A DNA stretch of 64,000 nucleotides, taken from Gari tellinella (Eukaryota > Mollusca > Bivalvia > Cardiida > Psammobiidae). The notes below the pieces were generated by a model that ran no database searches, was not told where the DNA came from, and saw only the letters and a program-made list of their open reading frames with translations. Numbering within the stretch: the stretch's first letter is position 1; each line of letters opens with the position of its first letter. This document shows positions 60,796 to 64,000 of the stretch, in pieces. Location of the stretch: NCBI GenBank assembly GCA_922989275.2, contig OV277863.1:17016001-17080000 (forward strand), written 5' to 3'. Both the position numbers and the translations under genes were made by a program.

Positions 60796-61167
60796 TTTAG
60801 TTTAACCAGGCCATTGATTAATCCTTCTTATAAGGGTGAGGCCTGGCTGTCCAGTCTGGAACGAAGTCTCCCTCTCCAAGCTTGGCGGTTTTGTGGGTTG
60901 ATGTTTTCCAACCCTAGAGCTTCACGGTCTCGTTTTACAAGGTCCTCCCAAGATAGCTTTGGTCTACCTGGACCCCGCTGTGTTGGGATGTTCAGGCATC
61001 TGATTTGAGAGATCCAGCTAGAGCTTCTCTCTACATGGCCAAGCCATTTCAACCTATTTGATTGCAGGGTCTCTGCAACGCCTCTTATGTGCAGTTGCAT
61101 TAACAAAGAGTCAAACGGGACATCTTCATCTGGCTTGACCAGGCAGATCCATCGTATCATCGCTATA
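60766..61167 (-). mobile_element. LINE 3-prime fragment with ATC/GAT tail
   Basis: A 0.4-kb severely 5-prime-truncated LINE copy. Its 3-prime end is a run of nine GAT units (ATC on the plus strand, 60766-60792). It is inserted inside an A MITE arm. Confidence 0.75.
60828..61167 (-). pseudogene. C-terminal piece of a LINE reverse-transcriptase protein
   Basis: About 110 codons. It contains NRLKWLGHVERSSS, then GRPKLSWEDLVKRDREALGL and ending RQAWRGRLRSRL. The motif W.GHV.R..(..)GRP...W...V..D is the usual C-terminus of many animal LINE proteins. The reverse transcriptase itself is missing. An apparent upstream methionine lies in the host MITE. Confidence 0.8.
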
Positions 61168-61243
61168 TTGAAAGTAAAGCAGAATGCTCTTTTAGGATCG
61201 TTCTGCCTTACTTTCAACCTGCTTTAAGTTGTCACCTGTCTTA

Positions 61244-61708
61244 ATCAAAGCGCTTAAAGCGCTAAGGGCCTAGCTATTTAATTTTTCAGTAGCAGGTCAA
61301 CAACACTCTATTTTTAAAATACACCTGCTCTATATTCCCATTCAAAAATTGTCCATTATTTTTAGGAATGGGTACATGTAGTTTGGAGCAATAGGTCTCC
61401 ATTACTTTTCCATACACACGTGTGTAATATGTGCATATTTGTGTCGGAAAAGATATGGAGACGTATGGCCCGGCAAATCTCCATTCCTGAATACAAAGAG
61501 ACTGCGTTAAGCAACCACTTACCGAAGATGAAGTGTAATCTTGAAAGAGAGGTTGCCTCTACAAATGCAGAACTAAAGAAATGCAGAAGGCTCCTATATT
61601 AACCTTCTGCATTAATTTTGTCCTGCATTAAGCCGCAACATGCATTGAATACTACAAATACATGTATACCGAATTTTAGTGGTAGCTTAAGACAGGTTTG
61701 AGTGTGCA
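61244..61708. other. Mostly unassigned; T-like hairpin piece
   Basis: Near 61576-61635 there are AGAAGGCTCCTATATTAACC and TTCTGCATTAATTTTGTCC, similar to T. The rest shows no feature. Confidence 0.4.
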
Positions 61709-61868
61709 TACAGTAAAACCTCCCTATTAATACAACTAATTGATTTTTTACTATTTGGTGTCTTAAGACCGATGACTATATCTATTTAAAGGAAAGTGAA
61801 ATGGACACAGAAAACTCATTTCAAATCTTTCTGCTTTACTTACATCTTGCTTTAGCCGTCACTTGTAT
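61709..61868. mobile_element. Partial E-family MITE
   Basis: TACAGTAAAACCTCCCTATT start, then a decayed core (AGTGAAATGGACACAGAAA, CTTTCTGCTTTACTTAC). The right end is lost. Confidence 0.6.
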
Positions 61869-62076
61869 TGTATTCGCCTCCAGCAAGAAAGTTTTGAATG
61901 TACGTTATAAGACGCCGACAAATTTAGCGTCTTAACTGAATCCAATTATTTTGCATCAAATTATAATATAATTTGCAAACAGCTTGGATCCAACCCTGCC
62001 ACAAAATACGTCAGTGTCTCATGTGAATCCAAACTGGTTTATACTTCTTGTGGAAATTCAACTGTGTGGTATTGTT

Positions 62077-62194
62077 CATTATGATTAACTTCTAAAACTT
62101 TTTGATTTCACACACAAACATATTGAAAGCTTTACCTTTGGGAGCTTTCGCCTGTGTACTACAGGCTTTTTCAACCAACTGATGTTTCACTGGG
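62077..62194 (+). repeat. Left arm of 118-bp inverted repeat
   Basis: Pairs with 62491-62608 with one mismatch (CACACACAAAC against CACACCCAAAC). It contains CTGTGTACTACAGGCTTTTT. Confidence 0.92.
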
Positions 62195-62199
62195 ACTCG

Positions 62200-62498
62200 G
62201 GGAGACGGAGAGAAATCTCAAGGCACGTTACATGGAGCACAGACGACCTAGCTCAAGCAACAGTGAGGTATCACGCCACATAAATCAGGACAATCCAGGA
62301 CATTCCGTTTCAACGGAATCAGTGCACATACTAGACCGTGAACCCTCTTGGTTTGAACGGGGGGTCAAAGAGGCAATCTACATCAGAGCACACAAGCCGG
62401 CGCTCAACAGGGACGGGGGCCGCTACAACTTGCCACACATCTGGGACAATGCATTAACATCGCTCACTAAAGCCTCGAGCGATGTCAAGTCCCAGTGA
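62200..62498 (+). pseudogene. GIY-YIG endonuclease domain fragment of a Penelope-like element
   Basis: From GETERNLKARYMEHRRPSS through NSEVSRHINQDNPGHSV and EPSWFERGVKEAIYIRAHKP to RDGGRYNLPHIWD. Family knowledge: GET.R.L..R..EHR, the ERGVKEAI helix with its catalytic Glu and GRYNLP are typical of Penelope-like GIY-YIG domains. The GIY and YIG strands themselves are missing upstream, replaced by the left repeat arm, so it is not functional alone. The frame ends TGA at 62496-62498. Confidence 0.78.
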
Positions 62499-62608
62499 AA
62501 CATCAGTTGGTTGAAAAAGCCTGTAGTACACAGGCGAAAGCTCCCAAAGGTAAAGCTTTCAATATGTTTGGGTGTGAAATCAAAAAGTTTTAGAAGTTAA
62601 TCATAATG
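62491..62608 (-). repeat. Right arm of 118-bp inverted repeat
   Basis: The complement of 62077-62194. It includes the end of the coding frame and a GCCTGTAGTACACAGGC hairpin followed by GAAAGC. Confidence 0.92.
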
Positions 62609-62787
62609 GTTTATACTTGATAAATATATCAATATCCTCAAATATACATGTAACTGATATTGGTTAAGCTTTAAGAGTGAAGCAAACAATAACTTAAGCA
62701 GACATTACTAAGTTTGGTATACAAGAACACTTCTTTATTGTGTCGACTCGACCAGGCTATTTTAATTGTTTTGTGTTTAATGCAAGT

Positions 62788-62952
62788 AGCTGCTTAAAAC
62801 AAGGTAGTAGTAAAATAGAAAGCACCTTTTGGATATTTCAGTTTTGCTTTCATCTTTCTGTAATCCCCATTTGTCTTTGATAGATCTACAATCAATTTAG
62901 TAGCCGTTTCGTCGATCTGTTAAGTAGTCGTGATAGATGGGGTTTACTGTAT
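62788..62952. mobile_element. Partial E-family MITE
   Basis: AGCTGCTTAAAACAAGG core remnant and right end GATGGGGTTTACTGTA. Confidence 0.55.
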
Positions 62953-63916
62953 AAATTGCTCAAGTAGTGTCTGGTATGGATTTTAACCGTTATCCTGTAG
63001 ATTGTGGCCATTATAACATGACCACATAAATAAGATCCAGATCAGATGCTGAGTAAGTTGACCACGGGTCTGGATCTAAGATGCTTGACAATCGTCTCCA
63101 TTAACTCTCAGGAATGGACAGATGCTGGACCATTCTCCCTAACAGCATCCAACATCACCTGTCTTTCCCGCTGTATTTAATCTGGGTTAACTATCTCTCG
63201 CAATCATGTTACATAACGCTAGCCATTGAATCGGTAAATAGATACTAGCACACAGTACAGTACTACTTCGAGGTTGCCACCCTTATCCTGGATATTTCTG
63301 GTGATTTTCTCTTTCCTGTATATAAATCTAAAAATCGTTCGGTTGTTTTCATAAAAAAGTGATACTTGATCTATGTTTTGGAACCGTATAGCACGAATGA
63401 AGAACGAGTCGTTCTTCATTCGTGCGTATAGTAACAACGAAAAAATAATTTTGCTGACCGTATGGGTTCCGTAACGACTTGAGGCTGTTAATTTCCGCCG
63501 ACTTCCGTGAATAGGAAAGTCATTCGGGTGTTGACGTGGAAATCACTGCGCTTATGACCCTGGACTATGTTTTCAGCTCAAGCATAATAGAAGTGTGCGA
63601 GACGGCGTTTGCACACTTCAATCCTACTATTTCTAATAGCCCTTACCCTGCTGTCGAAATAATAGTCAGCTTGATTGATGCATTTGAATAAAAAAAAACG
63701 TTGTTTGCTTCACGAAAAGTATCGATTACATATGGATGTTAAGTCTTTTAATGAATGAAGCAAAAACACGGCCACAAACTTTCTCTGGAAAGTTAGTATT
63801 TTGGTATTTGTGCAGTGGTTATTTTGTTCGGCTTGAGGGGGCAATATCTGTATTAGATCCAATGGCACTGGCGTAACCTAGAAACTTGCTATTGGGTAAA
63901 GAGTTAGAGCCTTTTT
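62953..63916. other. Mostly unassigned
   Basis: Contains a B-like hairpin remnant (63028-63090) and a perfect 35-base palindrome at 63391-63425 (arms CACGAATGAAGAACGA). No gene. Confidence 0.4.
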
Positions 63917-64000
63917 AGCTCACCTGGCACGAAGTGCCAAGGTGAGCTTTTAGTATCGCTGGATGTCCGTCGTCCGTTGTACGTCGTCCGTCGTCCGTCC
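63917..64000 (+). mobile_element. 5-prime end of an I-family element, cut by the window edge
   Basis: A T run, then AGCTCACCTGGCACGAAGTG, the return hairpin GGTGAGCT and CGTCCGTCGTCCGTC tract. Continues beyond the window. Confidence 0.8.

Larger units (their letters stand above)
60602..61243 (+). mobile_element. A-family MITE split by a LINE fragment
   Basis: Left part TTAACCTATTACCCCATAGC and later AGGTAGTAGCTTGAAGC. Right part TTGAAAGTAAAGCAGAATGC to GTTGTCACCTGTCTT. The LINE piece replaces the AGG between the halves of the hairpin arm. Confidence 0.7.
62077..62608 (+). mobile_element. Penelope-like element fragment between long inverted repeats
   Basis: The 0.53-kb unit is a coding centre for a GIY-YIG-type domain flanked by 118-bp inverted repeats. 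The right arm includes the stop codon and what looks like the native 3-prime UTR; the left arm is its inverted copy. This could be a partial Penelope insertion with inverted duplication or a small TIR element that captured the domain. Confidence 0.7.

Overview
The window looks like intronic DNA of a bivalve mollusc. It is AT-rich, has no bacterial-type gene packing, and is built almost entirely from nested mobile elements. Elements that begin with a GGTGAGCT hairpin and carry CCGTCCGT tracts, and elements with repeated TGACCTTGACC blocks, are a style I associate with bivalve genomes. A heterodont such as Dreissena is possible, but that is an inference and was not tested.

Host gene: three exons of one plus-strand gene are recognisable at 39553-39660, 53699-53900 and 57144-57257. 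Their reading phases join exactly. The product is OS9, the endoplasmic-reticulum lectin of ER-associated degradation. The first two exons encode much of the MRH lectin domain and the third a charged coiled coil. I found no upstream OS9 exon in the first 39.5 kb, nor any after 57.3 kb, so the gene probably runs off one or both edges.

Autonomous-type elements: (1) a LINE of CR1/L2 style at 9.1-11.95 kb, minus strand, with one open 832-codon frame (end of the endonuclease plus reverse transcriptase); (2) a complete DIRS-type tyrosine-recombinase retrotransposon at 25597-30536, minus strand, with gag, RT/RNase H/methylase-like and recombinase frames, inverted terminal repeats and an internal complementary region; (3) a Penelope-like GIY-YIG fragment at 62.1-62.6 kb between 118-bp inverted repeats; (4) the 3-prime end of another LINE at 60.8-61.2 kb. 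A hammerhead ribozyme motif lies at 9059-9099.

Non-autonomous elements fill most of the rest. Letters used below: A, B and C are MITEs ending in TTAA (piggyBac style); E, F, G and H are MITEs flanked by TA (Tc1/mariner/pogo style); D begins GGCTCCAGATAAGGGGAG; Q begins CAGGGCTGCC and has 6-bp target duplications; T is a small AATGCAG hairpin; I, J, K and L have Helentron-associated (HINE) architecture, with a 5-prime end repeated inverted but subterminally at the 3-prime side, a terminal hairpin and mostly a CTCTTGTT end. Family A alone has about 35 copies or fragments.

Layout: 0-8 kb is A/B/C/D MITEs, one K element and a 46-bp minisatellite. 8.2-12 kb is the hammerhead element plus LINE, together inserted in an A copy. 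12.5-16.2 kb is a dispersed repeat carrying three I elements. 16.4-25.5 kb is a TIR element, SINE-like sequence and nested MITEs. 25.6-30.5 kb is the DIRS element. 30.9-33.4 kb is a 165-bp tandem array (L). 34-48 kb is MITEs, I elements, a second copy of the dispersed repeat and OS9 exon 1. 48.6-51.8 kb is satellite and CAACGTTG repeats. 52-57.7 kb is MITE-packed and holds OS9 exons 2 and 3 and a 125-bp higher-order minisatellite. 57.8-64 kb is a TIR element, LINE and Penelope fragments.

Most striking: MITEs with unrelated ends carry related 30-36-bp hairpin cassettes. Repeated nesting lets target sites, element ends and relative ages be read directly from this one sequence.
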